Shown here: positions 38,307-47,948 of the stretch, in pieces
How the letters are laid out: each line of letters starts with the position of its first letter
Position numbering within the stretch: position 1 is the first letter of the stretch
Assembly: GCA_913057825.1 (NCBI GenBank)
Contig: CAJXOW010000016.1
Location: 1 to 59,006, forward strand
DNA: 59,006 nt
From: an uncultured Balneolaceae bacterium
GTDB lineage: Bacteria > Bacteroidota > Rhodothermia > Balneolales > Balneolaceae
Reading direction: 5' to 3'
The notes under the pieces: model-generated
Told to the model about the DNA's origin: nothing
Databases searched by the model: none
The model's input: the letters and a program-made list of their open reading frames with translations, nothing else
Translations under genes and position numbers: made by a program

Positions 38307-38738
38307 CTATAGAATATTTTCGATAGACTTTTTTAAAGCTTCCGGATCCCAGTCGACCCAGGTCTCCGGCGCATCCTTGATTGGAGTCGGAGTTTGATTT
38401 TCATTCCATGGACGAATGCCTATTATGGGCGTATTGTTTTCTTTAGCAAGATCAATGGCTTTATCAAGCCAGTAGATGTAATTGGATTCATCCGGTTCCG
38501 GCTCACGGTATAGATCGGCTAACAAAATAACGACCTCCGAATTATTGACTTGATCTGAATATTCAACCTTCAACTCTTCTGTATAACTGTGGTCGGGAGC
38601 TTCAGGTTCGGGTTCGGCCAGGTTCAGATAGCTGAAATCATAATTATTGCTGATTTGATCAAGATAATCGAGAATTCGATAATAGGAATCTTCGTAAGAC
38701 CAACCGTGCGTTATAAACAAGTTATAGGTACGATTCAT
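38307..38738 (-). CDS. TIR-like (MTH538/DUF1863, ThsB-like) protein
   Basis: 143 aa. The start NLFITHGWSYEDSYYRI and the central SEVVILLADLY and NTPIIGIRPW segments fit the MTH538-type TIR-like family, which includes the ThsB component of Thoeris anti-phage systems. ThsB makes a cyclic ADP-ribose signal from NAD that activates ThsA. No ThsA-like partner (SIR2 or Macro/SLOG) gene is in the window. The gene is upstream of ligA on the same strand, 48 bp apart. A defence role is possible but unproven; some family members have no known effector. Confidence 0.75.
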   Translation of the reverse strand: MNRTYNLFITHGWSYEDSYYRILDYLDQISNNYDFSYLNLAEPEPEAPDHSYTEELKVEYSDQVNNSEVVILLADLYREPEPDESNYIYWLDKAIDLAKENNTPIIGIRPWNENQTPTPIKDAPETWVDWDPEALKKSIENIL

Positions 38739-38991
38739 AAACAGATATTTTTAATTCCGATTACTTAGGTCTTACAACGTATTTCAATTTGACTACATTG
38801 CCAATACAAGAACCATGATAATTAAATTCCATTTCATTATATAAAAAAATGAATTGGTCAAAGATTGTTACATTTTACAAAGGGTCATTTACGGTGACCA
38901 CTCTGGACGATTTTACTTCGACTTTTTCGTGGATCATTGATAAGTTTAGCAAACTTCCTGTAACGAAAATGAATTCATAACTCAATTGGAG

Positions 38992-40257
38992 ATGGAAACC
39001 GAACGCATCGGTTTTTTAGGGACTCGATTTTCAGGAACGGATGGCGTGTCGCTCGAAGCCATTAAATGGGCCGAGGTACTTAGAAGACAGAATCATAAAT
39101 TGTTTTGGTATGGCGGTCGTTTGGACAAGCCGGATCATCTTTCTTACTGCGCTCCGGAGGCTCATTTTCAACATCCTGAAGTACAGTGGATCAACGAACG
39201 TATCTGGGGTCGTACCAAACGGGCACCGATAGTAAGCCGACGAATCCGGGATCTTTCCCAGTATCTTAAAGAGACCATCTGGGATTTTGTGCGCGAATAT
39301 GATATCAGTTTGTTGATAGTGGAGAACGCGTTGACGATTCCGATGAACCTGCCACTGGGAGTGGCTATCGCCGAGTTCTTGCTTGAATCGGAAGTGCCGG
39401 CTATCGCCCACCATCACGATTTCTACTGGGAACGATCTCGATTTATGGTTAATGCCGTGAGCGATTACCTGGAAATGGCATTTCCCCCGCGTGAACAGGA
39501 ACTTCACCATGTGGTCATTAATCAGAATGCAAAAGATAACCTCGCCTGGCGCAAGGGGGTCTCCTCCCATTTGATACCCAATGTGTTGGACTTTGAAAAA
39601 CCGCCGCCCGAATCCGATCCCTATGCCAAAGATTTGCGCAGAGAACTGGGTCTGGAGCAGGATGATATAGTTTTTCTGCAGCCGACCCGGGTAGTTCCCC
39701 GTAAAGGTATTGAGCACTCAATCCAGCTGCTTTCGCTGATGGAAAACCCCAAATGCAAGCTGGTTATATCCCATGAGTCAGGCGATGAGGGATATGAATA
39801 CGAATATATGCTGCGGGGTTTGGCCAAAAGATCGGGAGTAGATCTTCATTTTGTATCGTCGAAAGTCGGAACCCAGCGTAATGTGAACGATAAGGGGGAG
39901 AATAGCTATAATTTATGGGATCTGTATCCGCTGGCTGATTTTGTCACCTACCCGAGCCTGTACGAAGGGTTTGGAAATGCATTTCTGGAAGCAGTCTATT
40001 TTAAAATACCTATGCTTGTGAATCGCTACGATATTTTTATGAGGGATATTGAGCCGAAAGGTTTTCAAGTGGTTACGATGGACGGTTTTGTGACGCCTGA
40101 TGTAGCGGAGCGGGTCAGCCGGCTGATTGAAAACGATGAGGCACGTCGGGAAGTGGCTGAACACAACTACCAAATAGCGCGCCGATATTACAGCTACAAG
40201 GTACTTCAGCAGAAATTGGACTTTTTGATCCATACAAAAAAAGGAGAAACGCCTTAA
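38992..40257 (+). CDS. GT4 glycosyltransferase in the glucosylglycerate cluster
   Basis: 421 aa from ATG 38992; the frame also opens at TTG 38986. It has a GT-B fold. The C-terminal half contains the donor-binding pattern PTRVVPRKGIEHSI (about 223-236) and YPSLYEGFGNAFLEA with the ExFG-type EGFGNAFLE motif. The N-terminal half includes HHHDFYWERSRF. It lies 4 bp upstream of the GH13_18 phosphorylase gene, so the two are co-transcribed. A transferase that adds mannose or glucose to glucosylglycerate (MggS-like) is a sound guess; the sugar donor is not certain. Confidence 0.88.
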   Translation: METERIGFLGTRFSGTDGVSLEAIKWAEVLRRQNHKLFWYGGRLDKPDHLSYCAPEAHFQHPEVQWINERIWGRTKRAPIVSRRIRDLSQYLKETIWDFVREYDISLLIVENALTIPMNLPLGVAIAEFLLESEVPAIAHHHDFYWERSRFMVNAVSDYLEMAFPPREQELHHVVINQNAKDNLAWRKGVSSHLIPNVLDFEKPPPESDPYAKDLRRELGLEQDDIVFLQPTRVVPRKGIEHSIQLLSLMENPKCKLVISHESGDEGYEYEYMLRGLAKRSGVDLHFVSSKVGTQRNVNDKGENSYNLWDLYPLADFVTYPSLYEGFGNAFLEAVYFKIPMLVNRYDIFMRDIEPKGFQVVTMDGFVTPDVAERVSRLIENDEARREVAEHNYQIARRYYSYKVLQQKLDFLIHTKKGETP

Positions 40258-40261
40258 TTTT

Positions 40262-42082
40262 ATGCATACACAAATTTACGGTGATATCAAGTCCCTTTTT
40301 TATAAGCGTCTTCAGCGTTTGTATGGCGATGAGGCCGATAGATGTCTTCGCCGGTTGGTATATATGACCGGTAGATATGGAGTCGGCTTGAGAGAAGATC
40401 TGTATCGAACGCAGGTCCAGGATTGGGATGAAAAAGATGCAGTTCTCATTACCTATGGAGATATGGTCTATCGGGACGAGCAAAATAAGTTGGCTGATCT
40501 ATGCGGGTTTATGAACGAATTTGTTGGAGAGGCCGTCAGTACAATCCACTTATTGCCTTTTTTCCCCTACTCGTCGGATGAGGGGTTTTCGGTTGTTGAT
40601 TACCGGGAGGTTCGGCCGGATTTGGGAGACTGGTCTACGATAAAAGCCATAACAACCCGGTTTGACGAGCAAATACAACGTCATACCGTTTATTCAAGCG
40701 ATTATGTGACCAGGCAGACGATGCAGGCCAATTATAATATTATGGCCGACCTGGTTATCAATCACGTATCGAGCGAAAGTGAATGGTTTGAAGATTTTAT
40801 CAACGACATTCAACCGGCCAAGAACTACTTTATTGAAGTGGATCCCGAAACCGATCTTTCTAAAGTGACTCGGCCGCGAAACACGTCCCTATTAACCCCG
40901 GTACGCAGTCGTGGTGGAAAAGCCCATGTGTGGACGACCTTCAGCAGCGACCAGGTTGATCTCGATTTTTCCAATCCGGATGTATTCTTCGAGTTTCTGG
41001 ATATCCTGTTGTTCTACATTTCTCAGGGCATTAGTGTAATTCGCCTGGATGCGATTGCTTATTTATGGAAAGAGATCGGGACTTCCTGCATTCATCTTCC
41101 GGAGACGCATGAAGTAGTTAAATTGATACGGGCATTTATTGAACTGGTTGCTCCGCACGTCACGATTATCACCGAAACCAATGTTCCCCACGAAGAGAAT
41201 ATAAGTTATTTCGGTGAGGGAGATGAGGCTCATATGGTGTATCAATTCAGCCTTCCCCCACTCTTGCTGCACGCCATTCTCAATGAAAACGGACGTTATC
41301 TGACCGAGTGGGCCCAAAACCTGGATGATCCTCCCGAAGGATGTCTCTATTTCAATTTTACAGCCTCCCACGACGGAATCGGGGTGCGACCGCTCGAGGG
41401 GTTGGTGCCGGATCGGGAATTTGACCGGTTGATCCAGAGTACGAAGGAAAGAGGGGGATATGTATCCTATAAAACGGATGAAGACGGTAACGAAAGTCCC
41501 TATGAACTCAACATCACGTATTTTGATGCTTTCAAAGATATTGAACATGGGGATGATCAGTTGCAAATTAAACGGTTCATATGTTCGCAGATTATCATGC
41601 TAACCCTGCAGGGATTGCCGGGTATATATTTTCACAGTCTCACGGCTACTCCCAACTGCCAGGAAGGCGTAGAGAAGCGAGGCGAAAAACGGGCGATAAA
41701 TCGTAGACGGTGGAATCCAGACGAGTTGCGGGACCGGCTCAATAATTCGGAAACAACTGCTTCGAAAGTTTTTAATGAATACCGGAGGATTCTGAATATT
41801 CGACGTCAACACCCCGCCTTCAATCCCTATGCCCGGCAACAAGTATATGATGTGGGAGAATCCTTATTTGTTGTACTTAGAGAGAATACGGATCAGCAAG
41901 AAGCGGTCTTGTCGATCAGTAACCTGTCTAGCGGTAAAAAGAAGGTTCCTGTTAATGAGGTTGATTTACCGGTTAAGGTGGACAGTGCTTATCCGAATTT
42001 ACTGAAAGAAGAGAAGCGAAAGATAGAGGATGGAGATCTAGTTCTTGAATCATTCGAAACCGTATGGCTTAAATTAAAATAA
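40262..42082 (+). CDS. GH13_18 sucrose/glucosylglycerate phosphorylase
   Basis: 606 aa. It has the (beta/alpha)8 barrel of the GH13_18 subfamily, with nucleophile Asp263 in IRLDAIAYLWKE, acid/base Glu305 in ITETNVPH, and His370-Asp371 in ASHDGIG. This subfamily includes sucrose, glucosylglycerol and glucosylglycerate phosphorylases. Since a gpgS gene lies nearby, glucosylglycerate phosphorylase is the best guess: it would release glucose 1-phosphate and glycerate when the solute is no longer needed. Sucrose phosphorylase cannot be excluded. It is about 100 residues longer than the classical sucrose phosphorylases. Confidence 0.9.
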   Translation: MHTQIYGDIKSLFYKRLQRLYGDEADRCLRRLVYMTGRYGVGLREDLYRTQVQDWDEKDAVLITYGDMVYRDEQNKLADLCGFMNEFVGEAVSTIHLLPFFPYSSDEGFSVVDYREVRPDLGDWSTIKAITTRFDEQIQRHTVYSSDYVTRQTMQANYNIMADLVINHVSSESEWFEDFINDIQPAKNYFIEVDPETDLSKVTRPRNTSLLTPVRSRGGKAHVWTTFSSDQVDLDFSNPDVFFEFLDILLFYISQGISVIRLDAIAYLWKEIGTSCIHLPETHEVVKLIRAFIELVAPHVTIITETNVPHEENISYFGEGDEAHMVYQFSLPPLLLHAILNENGRYLTEWAQNLDDPPEGCLYFNFTASHDGIGVRPLEGLVPDREFDRLIQSTKERGGYVSYKTDEDGNESPYELNITYFDAFKDIEHGDDQLQIKRFICSQIIMLTLQGLPGIYFHSLTATPNCQEGVEKRGEKRAINRRRWNPDELRDRLNNSETTASKVFNEYRRILNIRRQHPAFNPYARQQVYDVGESLFVVLRENTDQQEAVLSISNLSSGKKKVPVNEVDLPVKVDSAYPNLLKEEKRKIEDGDLVLESFETVWLKLK

Positions 42083-42105
42083 GCAGCTTCCGAGCTCCAT
42101 CGTTT

Positions 42106-43026
42106 TCACACACATTCAGCCAGTTGTTCCAGCTCCGTGACAATAAGAGTGGGCTCCACCCCGGATACCCGTTCGTCATCCTCTCTCAATCGCAATGAGC
42201 GTTTATCTCCGGCAAATAGGGCCGTCTGCATACCGAGCTGGTCTGCCGGGTAGATATCATTCAACATATCATTACCCACATAGAGTGTTTCTTCCGCCCG
42301 GATCTTAAAATCATGGTGTAGTCGCTGAACAGCCGGCCGGTAGAAATCGAGGTCGGGTTTGGCCCGATGGTGTTCGTACGACCAGAACAGTAACGAATCT
42401 GTAAACCCAAGATTTGTGAGTGAGTCGTCCAAGAGGGCCTCCAGCGATAAAGGGGTGTAGAACTGGGAGTTTGAAATGATTCCCATGACCTTGTCCTCAT
42501 TCTTTAGAAATTTAAGAAGTTTTTTAGTGCCGGGCATAGGCCAGCAAGGGTTGAAGCGAAGTTCAAATTCGACTCCTATTTTATGGATTAAATCCCGGTC
42601 GTCTGACACTCGTTGTGTAACGATATTGGACGCTTCCAGTTCTTGAAAAACGGAGCCCCATACCTCCCGGATATCCACTTCGGGCACATCGACTCCCCGG
42701 CTGGATAGTTGCTGCCGCTGCCGGCGAATGGTATCCATTAGCAATTTAAAGGGATGGTGGGGGGCGGCTTCCAAATCAGCGGATAGGTCCAGGGCATGCA
42801 GCGTTTCTTCGAAAACCCGGTTACCTCTGTCTGATTTACTCTCGGTTCCAACTTCCCCGGAATCAGCGGCAAGCAGCGTGCCGTAGACGTCCAGCAGAAC
42901 TGCTTTGACGGAGGGTAGAGAATTGATGTGCGGTTCGATATGGGTGGGGAGAGGATCCAATGGATGGGCCAGGGTCTTTACGCGCTTTTTCAATACCTGG
43001 TTTAAACCTGAATTCGAAGGTGTCAT
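42106..43026 (-). CDS. HAD-superfamily hydrolase, probable (glucosyl)phosphoglycerate phosphatase
   Basis: 306 aa. HAD motif I VLLDVYGTL (about 44-52), motif II with Ser in IISNSQFY, motif III Lys in AKPDLDFY and motif IV in YVGNDMLNDI are present. In pathways for glucosylglycerate a phosphatase removes the phosphate from glucosyl-3-phosphoglycerate or its mannosylated form. This gene is the last of the minus-strand operon beginning at 46705, which includes gpgS, so that role is likely. The N-terminal 40 residues are an extension without recognisable features. Its stop lies 23 bp from the convergent phosphorylase gene. Confidence 0.85.
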   Translation of the reverse strand: MTPSNSGLNQVLKKRVKTLAHPLDPLPTHIEPHINSLPSVKAVLLDVYGTLLAADSGEVGTESKSDRGNRVFEETLHALDLSADLEAAPHHPFKLLMDTIRRQRQQLSSRGVDVPEVDIREVWGSVFQELEASNIVTQRVSDDRDLIHKIGVEFELRFNPCWPMPGTKKLLKFLKNEDKVMGIISNSQFYTPLSLEALLDDSLTNLGFTDSLLFWSYEHHRAKPDLDFYRPAVQRLHHDFKIRAEETLYVGNDMLNDIYPADQLGMQTALFAGDKRSLRLREDDERVSGVEPTLIVTELEQLAECV

Positions 43027-43042
43027 GTAATATTTTCCGCTG

Positions 43043-44548
43043 TTAGGTCCGAAGTAAAGTAAACATTTCCGGGTCTAGAAAACGATCTAACAAGTCTTCT
43101 GACAATCCGTACTCAACAGAGGAGGGAGTGGACTCGGCGACTTCTTTATAAAGACTGATAAGCCGATCCCGGAATTTTTCGAGCGAGAAGTGGGATTGGA
43201 TCTTTTCTCGATTTTGCTGGATCAAGGATTGGGATGGAGCCCCTTCAGGAGGTATCAGCTCGTTGGGATCAAAGTGATAGTGCAGATCGGGCCGGTGAAT
43301 AAGCAACTCGACAATCTGTTCCTGCGCTGTTTCATCCAGCACCCCGAAATCTATTTGATCATTTTTAGTTAAAAGGGCAATAGCTTCTTTTATCTCTCTT
43401 TTGCTGATGGATTTTCCATATGTCTGGTATGTTTGTTTAAGCCCCTCCTCAAGTGCGTTAAAAAGACGTTCCTCGGTAAACCATTCAATGGGCAAGGTTA
43501 GAGAGCGATATAATCCTGGAAGTTCAATTTCATCCTTGCGAAAATCGTCGGTAATCAAGGGGAGATCACGTCCGAATAGGGGGCGATCGAATAACCAGGG
43601 CTCCAGAAAACAAAACCCAAAACCTTCGGCCACACTGGTAGTAACGATATAATCGGCTCTTCGCATTAGTTGGGGAAAGCTCCCGTGCCAGCGCCTGCCC
43701 ACTTCAAAATGAAGCGGCAACTGGTATTTATTACCCAGCGAGGTCCACGTAGCATAACTGCTGCGTTGTTCCGGATTTTTAGGTGCCAGGGTTACGGCAA
43801 ATTCCTTGTTGGCATCGGATAAAATGGACCATAGCAGGAATTCCCCCATATTTTTTCTTCGTATTGCTCTCGTAGGGTACAGGAAAAGCTCTTTGTCGGG
43901 ATCGAAGAGATTATCTTTCAATGTATCCGGTGCTTCACCCTCGAAATCGTTCTCTTCCTCTTCCACAAAAACGGGATTCTGAATTAAATGAAGGCGCGAA
44001 ACTTCAAGGCCGGCATCCGACAGGAAGCGGTAGTCGCGTCCATTTAATACGCCATAATGGAGATGATCTGCCTGCGGATACAAATAGGGAGTGAGGTCCA
44101 GGTTTCGCTCATCTACCTCATATTCACGATACTTCTTGTAATTACCGGGCCGGCCGTCTTCCGCAAAATCGTGCATTTGGAAGAGAAACCGATGTCCCTC
44201 TTCAGCTAGTTTTAATACGGCCCGGGTCAGTTTCACATTTTTTCCCAGCGCATGGTTGTGGATATGCCACAAGTCGGGTAAAGATCCGAGTGCAGACCTT
44301 GCCTGGTCCTTGATCTCCTCCACAATCGTGTCAACCTCTACATCATCTTCTCCATATCCATAACTTATACCTTCCACGATGCGGCAGGATGAACGAATGG
44401 AGCAGGTTACCGGGGGGTCCTCTCCAATAAGTACGACGGTATCTGTGGAGGTAGCGTCAAGCGCCTTTACCGTATTTTCTATTACACGGGTAACTCCTCC
44501 CCCGCGCAGATGATAGTGAATGATACCTATTTTAAGATCATTGCTCAT
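43043..44548 (-). CDS. GT4-like glycosyltransferase, second in the cluster
   Basis: 501 aa. GT-B fold, beginning KIGIIHYHLRGGGVTRVIENT (a typical donor-independent N-terminal loop, GGGVTR) and with the C-terminal VAEGFGFCFLEPW motif. It overlaps the gpgS end by 4 bp (ATGA type), so translation is coupled. Together with gpgS and the HAD phosphatase it fits a route in which a second sugar is added to glucosyl-3-phosphoglycerate before dephosphorylation (MggA-like in the mannosylglucosylglycerate pathway). Donor and product are inferred. Confidence 0.85.
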   Translation of the reverse strand: MSNDLKIGIIHYHLRGGGVTRVIENTVKALDATSTDTVVLIGEDPPVTCSIRSSCRIVEGISYGYGEDDVEVDTIVEEIKDQARSALGSLPDLWHIHNHALGKNVKLTRAVLKLAEEGHRFLFQMHDFAEDGRPGNYKKYREYEVDERNLDLTPYLYPQADHLHYGVLNGRDYRFLSDAGLEVSRLHLIQNPVFVEEEENDFEGEAPDTLKDNLFDPDKELFLYPTRAIRRKNMGEFLLWSILSDANKEFAVTLAPKNPEQRSSYATWTSLGNKYQLPLHFEVGRRWHGSFPQLMRRADYIVTTSVAEGFGFCFLEPWLFDRPLFGRDLPLITDDFRKDEIELPGLYRSLTLPIEWFTEERLFNALEEGLKQTYQTYGKSISKREIKEAIALLTKNDQIDFGVLDETAQEQIVELLIHRPDLHYHFDPNELIPPEGAPSQSLIQQNREKIQSHFSLEKFRDRLISLYKEVAESTPSSVEYGLSEDLLDRFLDPEMFTLLRT

Positions 44549-45543
44549 GTCTCCACCTGGAATTTCTTGCGATATTCTTCGATTTCAATCATCGGGGGAC
44601 GTTCGTGTTCCTCGATCTCATATTCCACTTGTTGATAATCTTCTTTCTGCACCTGGAATTGTCGTAAAATTGTATTGTATTCAGCCATCTCTTTTACGAT
44701 ACCGAGCGACTTCGCCCGGTTAATAAATGTTTGCAGCAATCCAAATGCCATACGTCCGAGCGCCCGGGTGGTCTGATTACGGTGAACACGTTGGTCGAGA
44801 TCGGTCTGGGCAAAAGCATCCAGTCCATACTTGGAGTAAACATCGATCAGGTGCGAGGTTTCCACCCCGTAGCCGATAGGGAAGGGAATCTCCTCCAGCA
44901 CATTTCGACGTACGGCGTATTCCCCTGAAAGCGGTTGAATAATGGCTGTCAACTCCGGAAAGAATAGGGAAAACAGCGGACGAATGAGGATTTCGGTTAC
45001 CCGGCCGCCGCCCGATGGACGAACTTCATTGGAAACGGCCAGCGGTCGATCATAGAAGGCTTTTACATACTGTACTTCCGGTCGATAAATAAGAGGCGCT
45101 ATAAGACCATATGCAAACCGGGGATGGATATTTTTAATGTCAGCGTCAACATATACAATAATATCCCCCTTTAATTGATAGATGGCTTTCCAGAGGTTTT
45201 CCCCCTTGCCTTTTTTGGTCTCAAGTTCGGGCAGTATTTCATTCGCCAGGTACACATCCGCCCCGAAACTGGCGGCAACCTCCCGGGTTCTATCATCCGA
45301 CCCGGAGTCCACTACGGCTATTTCGTCAAGTAGAGGATAGCGCGACATTAACTCGGACTTGAACAATACCACTTCTTTCCCGATCGTATTTTCTTCGTTG
45401 AGCGTAGGTAAGCAAAGGGAAATTGTTAAATTCTGCTCTTCCTTCCGCTCCACCATCTTCTTGAGGTCCCAGAACTCCGAGTGGTGATACGTATTTTCAC
45501 TCAGCCATTTTTCAATCTTGTTCTGTGTCACAGTATCCTCCAT
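44545..45543 (-). CDS. gpgS: glucosyl-3-phosphoglycerate synthase GpgS
   Basis: 332 aa, GT81 family. The nucleotide-sugar site LPTLNEE is at 45-51, DSGS at 79-82, the metal site DAD at 133-135, and the acceptor loop SGGGRVTE near 177-184. HRNQ at 254-257 completes the set. It makes glucosyl-3-phosphoglycerate from an NDP-glucose and 3-phosphoglycerate, the first step of glucosylglycerate synthesis. The gene overlaps the upstream M20-like gene by 32 bp and the downstream GT4 by 4 bp. Motif agreement makes this one of the firmer calls in the cluster. Confidence 0.93.
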   Translation of the reverse strand: MEDTVTQNKIEKWLSENTYHHSEFWDLKKMVERKEEQNLTISLCLPTLNEENTIGKEVVLFKSELMSRYPLLDEIAVVDSGSDDRTREVAASFGADVYLANEILPELETKKGKGENLWKAIYQLKGDIIVYVDADIKNIHPRFAYGLIAPLIYRPEVQYVKAFYDRPLAVSNEVRPSGGGRVTEILIRPLFSLFFPELTAIIQPLSGEYAVRRNVLEEIPFPIGYGVETSHLIDVYSKYGLDAFAQTDLDQRVHRNQTTRALGRMAFGLLQTFINRAKSLGIVKEMAEYNTILRQFQVQKEDYQQVEYEIEEHERPPMIEIEEYRKKFQVET

Positions 45544-46705
45544 CGATCGCTAGTATGGTTCCTATTAGTTGCGTTAAGCCCTTGTATATAGGCTCGATAA
45601 GGATATTTTCATCCAGTTCCCGAATATTGTCGCCCCGCGTGATACCCAGGGTTATAGCGGGTATATTTTTGTCGATAAAGGCTGCCAGTTCAGACGTGCT
45701 CGGTGACAGTCTGGGCTGGACGTTCAGCTCTTCCATAATGAAGCGCGTTTTACGTGCCAGGGGGTGCGAAAACTTAATACCTCCGGGTTCGCGCCGCGCA
45801 AATATATCGAGATTTATCTCGTCCCCGGTTTTAGAACTGATTTCGGCGACAAATTCTTCCATCCTATGACCGATTTCCTCGACCATGTCGGACGATTCAG
45901 ATCGTATCTCAAATCTTAATGACGCATTTGTAGCAATGGTATTGTAAGTCGTGCCCCCTTCAATGGATCCCAAAACGATACTTGTTCTGGGACGTTTTGG
46001 AAGAGGGATGTCATTAATTTTGTTAATCACTTCGTTAATAGTCAGAATGGCACTTGCATCGCCGAAGCGCGACCAATCGTATTCCTCGGGAATAGTGCAG
46101 GTGATTTCCCCCCGGAGCATACCGATCGATACGTGACTTAATCGGCCTAATTGAGCTCCCTCGACCGATAACCCCGCGCTAATGGGTAATTCATTATTGT
46201 CGAGGAAGAAGCGAAGGCCTTCCAGGTTTCCGCGCCCCAGGCTTCGGGTGGCCCCCATCAGGATCAGGTTTTTTTTCAGGGTGATATCCAGGAATTCAAA
46301 AATACTGGGCAAAGAGGCGACAGCCGCTAATCCAAGGCTATTGTCGGCTACGCCTGGCCCCCGGATATACTTCTGTTCAACCGAAAGGGTGTGATCGACA
46401 TTCTCCGAAAATGGCGTGTCGGCGTGAGCAACGATAAGTATATTGTCGTCATCGTTTTCTCCTTCCAGTATACCCACTCCGTTGCCCACTTCATCGGTAG
46501 AGCTGTTAAGCAGACCAATTTCACTGAAGCGGTCGGTCAGAAAATTGACACGCCTCTCCTCATGGAAGGTGGGAGCGGGAATTTCACCCAGCATGATGAG
46601 ATTGGCAATGATAATCTCTCCAACCTCCTCCAGGTTGGCTTCCAGCTCCGGCAGCCAATCCAATATTTCCTCAAAAGTGTAATCCACCGCGGTTGAAGTT
46701 TTCAT
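45512..46705 (-). CDS. M20-fold protein with degraded catalytic residues
   Basis: 397 aa. It has the M20/PepT-like layout: His94-Asp96 in AHADTP, Asp121 in GVADNSLG, and a lid-domain region. In place of the usual EE pair it has Arg154-Ser155 in ATRSLGRG, and the C-terminal His region reads ITRGDNIRELDEN with no His. Two metal-binding or catalytic positions are therefore lost, so peptidase activity is doubtful. It is the first gene of the gpgS operon and overlaps it by 32 bp. It may be a pseudo-enzyme with a regulatory or structural role, or an ester/amide hydrolase with a changed site. Confidence 0.8.
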   Translation of the reverse strand: MKTSTAVDYTFEEILDWLPELEANLEEVGEIIIANLIMLGEIPAPTFHEERRVNFLTDRFSEIGLLNSSTDEVGNGVGILEGENDDDNILIVAHADTPFSENVDHTLSVEQKYIRGPGVADNSLGLAAVASLPSIFEFLDITLKKNLILMGATRSLGRGNLEGLRFFLDNNELPISAGLSVEGAQLGRLSHVSIGMLRGEITCTIPEEYDWSRFGDASAILTINEVINKINDIPLPKRPRTSIVLGSIEGGTTYNTIATNASLRFEIRSESSDMVEEIGHRMEEFVAEISSKTGDEINLDIFARREPGGIKFSHPLARKTRFIMEELNVQPRLSPSTSELAAFIDKNIPAITLGITRGDNIRELDENILIEPIYKGLTQLIGTILAIDGGYCDTEQD

Positions 46706-46839
46706 ACTATTATTATAACAGTTGCTTTGCAGACCCGCATGTATAAATCTATATTAGTACTATCTCGTATCTTTTATTATAAAAAAACTAAACCTTATAT
46801 ATTTTATAAAGTCCACTTTTTAAACCTATGCGTTAATAT

Positions 46840-47892
46840 ATGAGCGACAGTCTCCCAACCTGGCTACAATATATATTTGTTCTTATCGGGATATATCTGC
46901 TTTTTCATATTCTATATCTGGGCCAGAGCATCATCATACCGTTGGCTTTTGGTGCTTTATTCGCTATGCTGCTGGATCCAATGTGCAGTTGGCTGGAACA
47001 GTACAAGTTGGGACGCATCGGATCGGTTCTGGTCAGTATGCTCGCTTTTTTGTTGGTTATAGCGGGAGTTTTGTTTCTCTTTTCGTTACAATTTTTGGAA
47101 TTTACAGACCAGATTCCGGAAATGACCAATCGACTGAAACTGTATACCGATCAGTTTGTTCGTCTGCTTGAACAGCAGCTTAACATAGGGCAGGAACAAC
47201 AAATACAGTATCTGAACCGGGGCATCAATAATCTGATTGACCGTAGCGGGCAATTTGCTTCAACTATCATTAGTGCCACGACAAATATTTTCACCTTCCT
47301 GATTTTATTGCCCATCTATACCTTTTTCCTGCTCTACTATCGCGATAGACTGCAGACCTTTATGACGAAAATGGCCGATCGGCATAATTTCAAAGATGTT
47401 CAAAAGATTATTTTGGATATAAGAGGAGTGGTGCAGCGCTACATTATAGGTATGATTGCGGTAATTCTTATTATGGCCATACTGAACACCCTGGGATTAT
47501 TGCTGGTGGGACTAGATCATGCCCTGTTTTTTGGCGGCTTTGCAGCCTTCCTGGCCCTGATACCCTATCTGGGAATCATCATCGGAAGCATTCCTCCCTT
47601 GCTTTTTGCTCTGCTCATGTATGATTCTCTTTTATATCCGGTCGGGGTGATTGCCGTTTTCGGATTGGTGCAATTTCTCGAGGGGAATTTTATTACGCCT
47701 AATGTGATGAGTTCGCAGGTAAGTATTAATCCGTTGGTGGCCCTGTTGGCATTGCTTATCGGGGGACAGTTATGGGGTATTGCCGGTATGATTCTGTTTA
47801 TACCGATGACAGGTATTGCCAAAGTGGTATGCGATCATTTTGAACCGCTCAGACCCTATGGATATTTGTTGGGCAATACGGTTGAGTATTAA
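46840..47892 (+). CDS. AI-2E family transporter (PerM-like)
   Basis: 350 aa with about seven to eight membrane helices and the family pattern of a polar loop between helices 4 and 5. The C-terminal segment ITPNVMSSQVSINPLVALLALLIGG is characteristic. The family covers autoinducer-2 exporters and Na+/H+ antiporters, so the substrate is open. A sodium-proton antiport role would suit a halophile. It is divergent from the gpgS operon. Confidence 0.9.
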   Translation: MSDSLPTWLQYIFVLIGIYLLFHILYLGQSIIIPLAFGALFAMLLDPMCSWLEQYKLGRIGSVLVSMLAFLLVIAGVLFLFSLQFLEFTDQIPEMTNRLKLYTDQFVRLLEQQLNIGQEQQIQYLNRGINNLIDRSGQFASTIISATTNIFTFLILLPIYTFFLLYYRDRLQTFMTKMADRHNFKDVQKIILDIRGVVQRYIIGMIAVILIMAILNTLGLLLVGLDHALFFGGFAAFLALIPYLGIIIGSIPPLLFALLMYDSLLYPVGVIAVFGLVQFLEGNFITPNVMSSQVSINPLVALLALLIGGQLWGIAGMILFIPMTGIAKVVCDHFEPLRPYGYLLGNTVEY

Positions 47893-47948
47893 TAGGAGTT
47901 GGGGCGGTGGATGTGCTGTGGAGTTAAAACCGGTCTGCCTAAATATCG

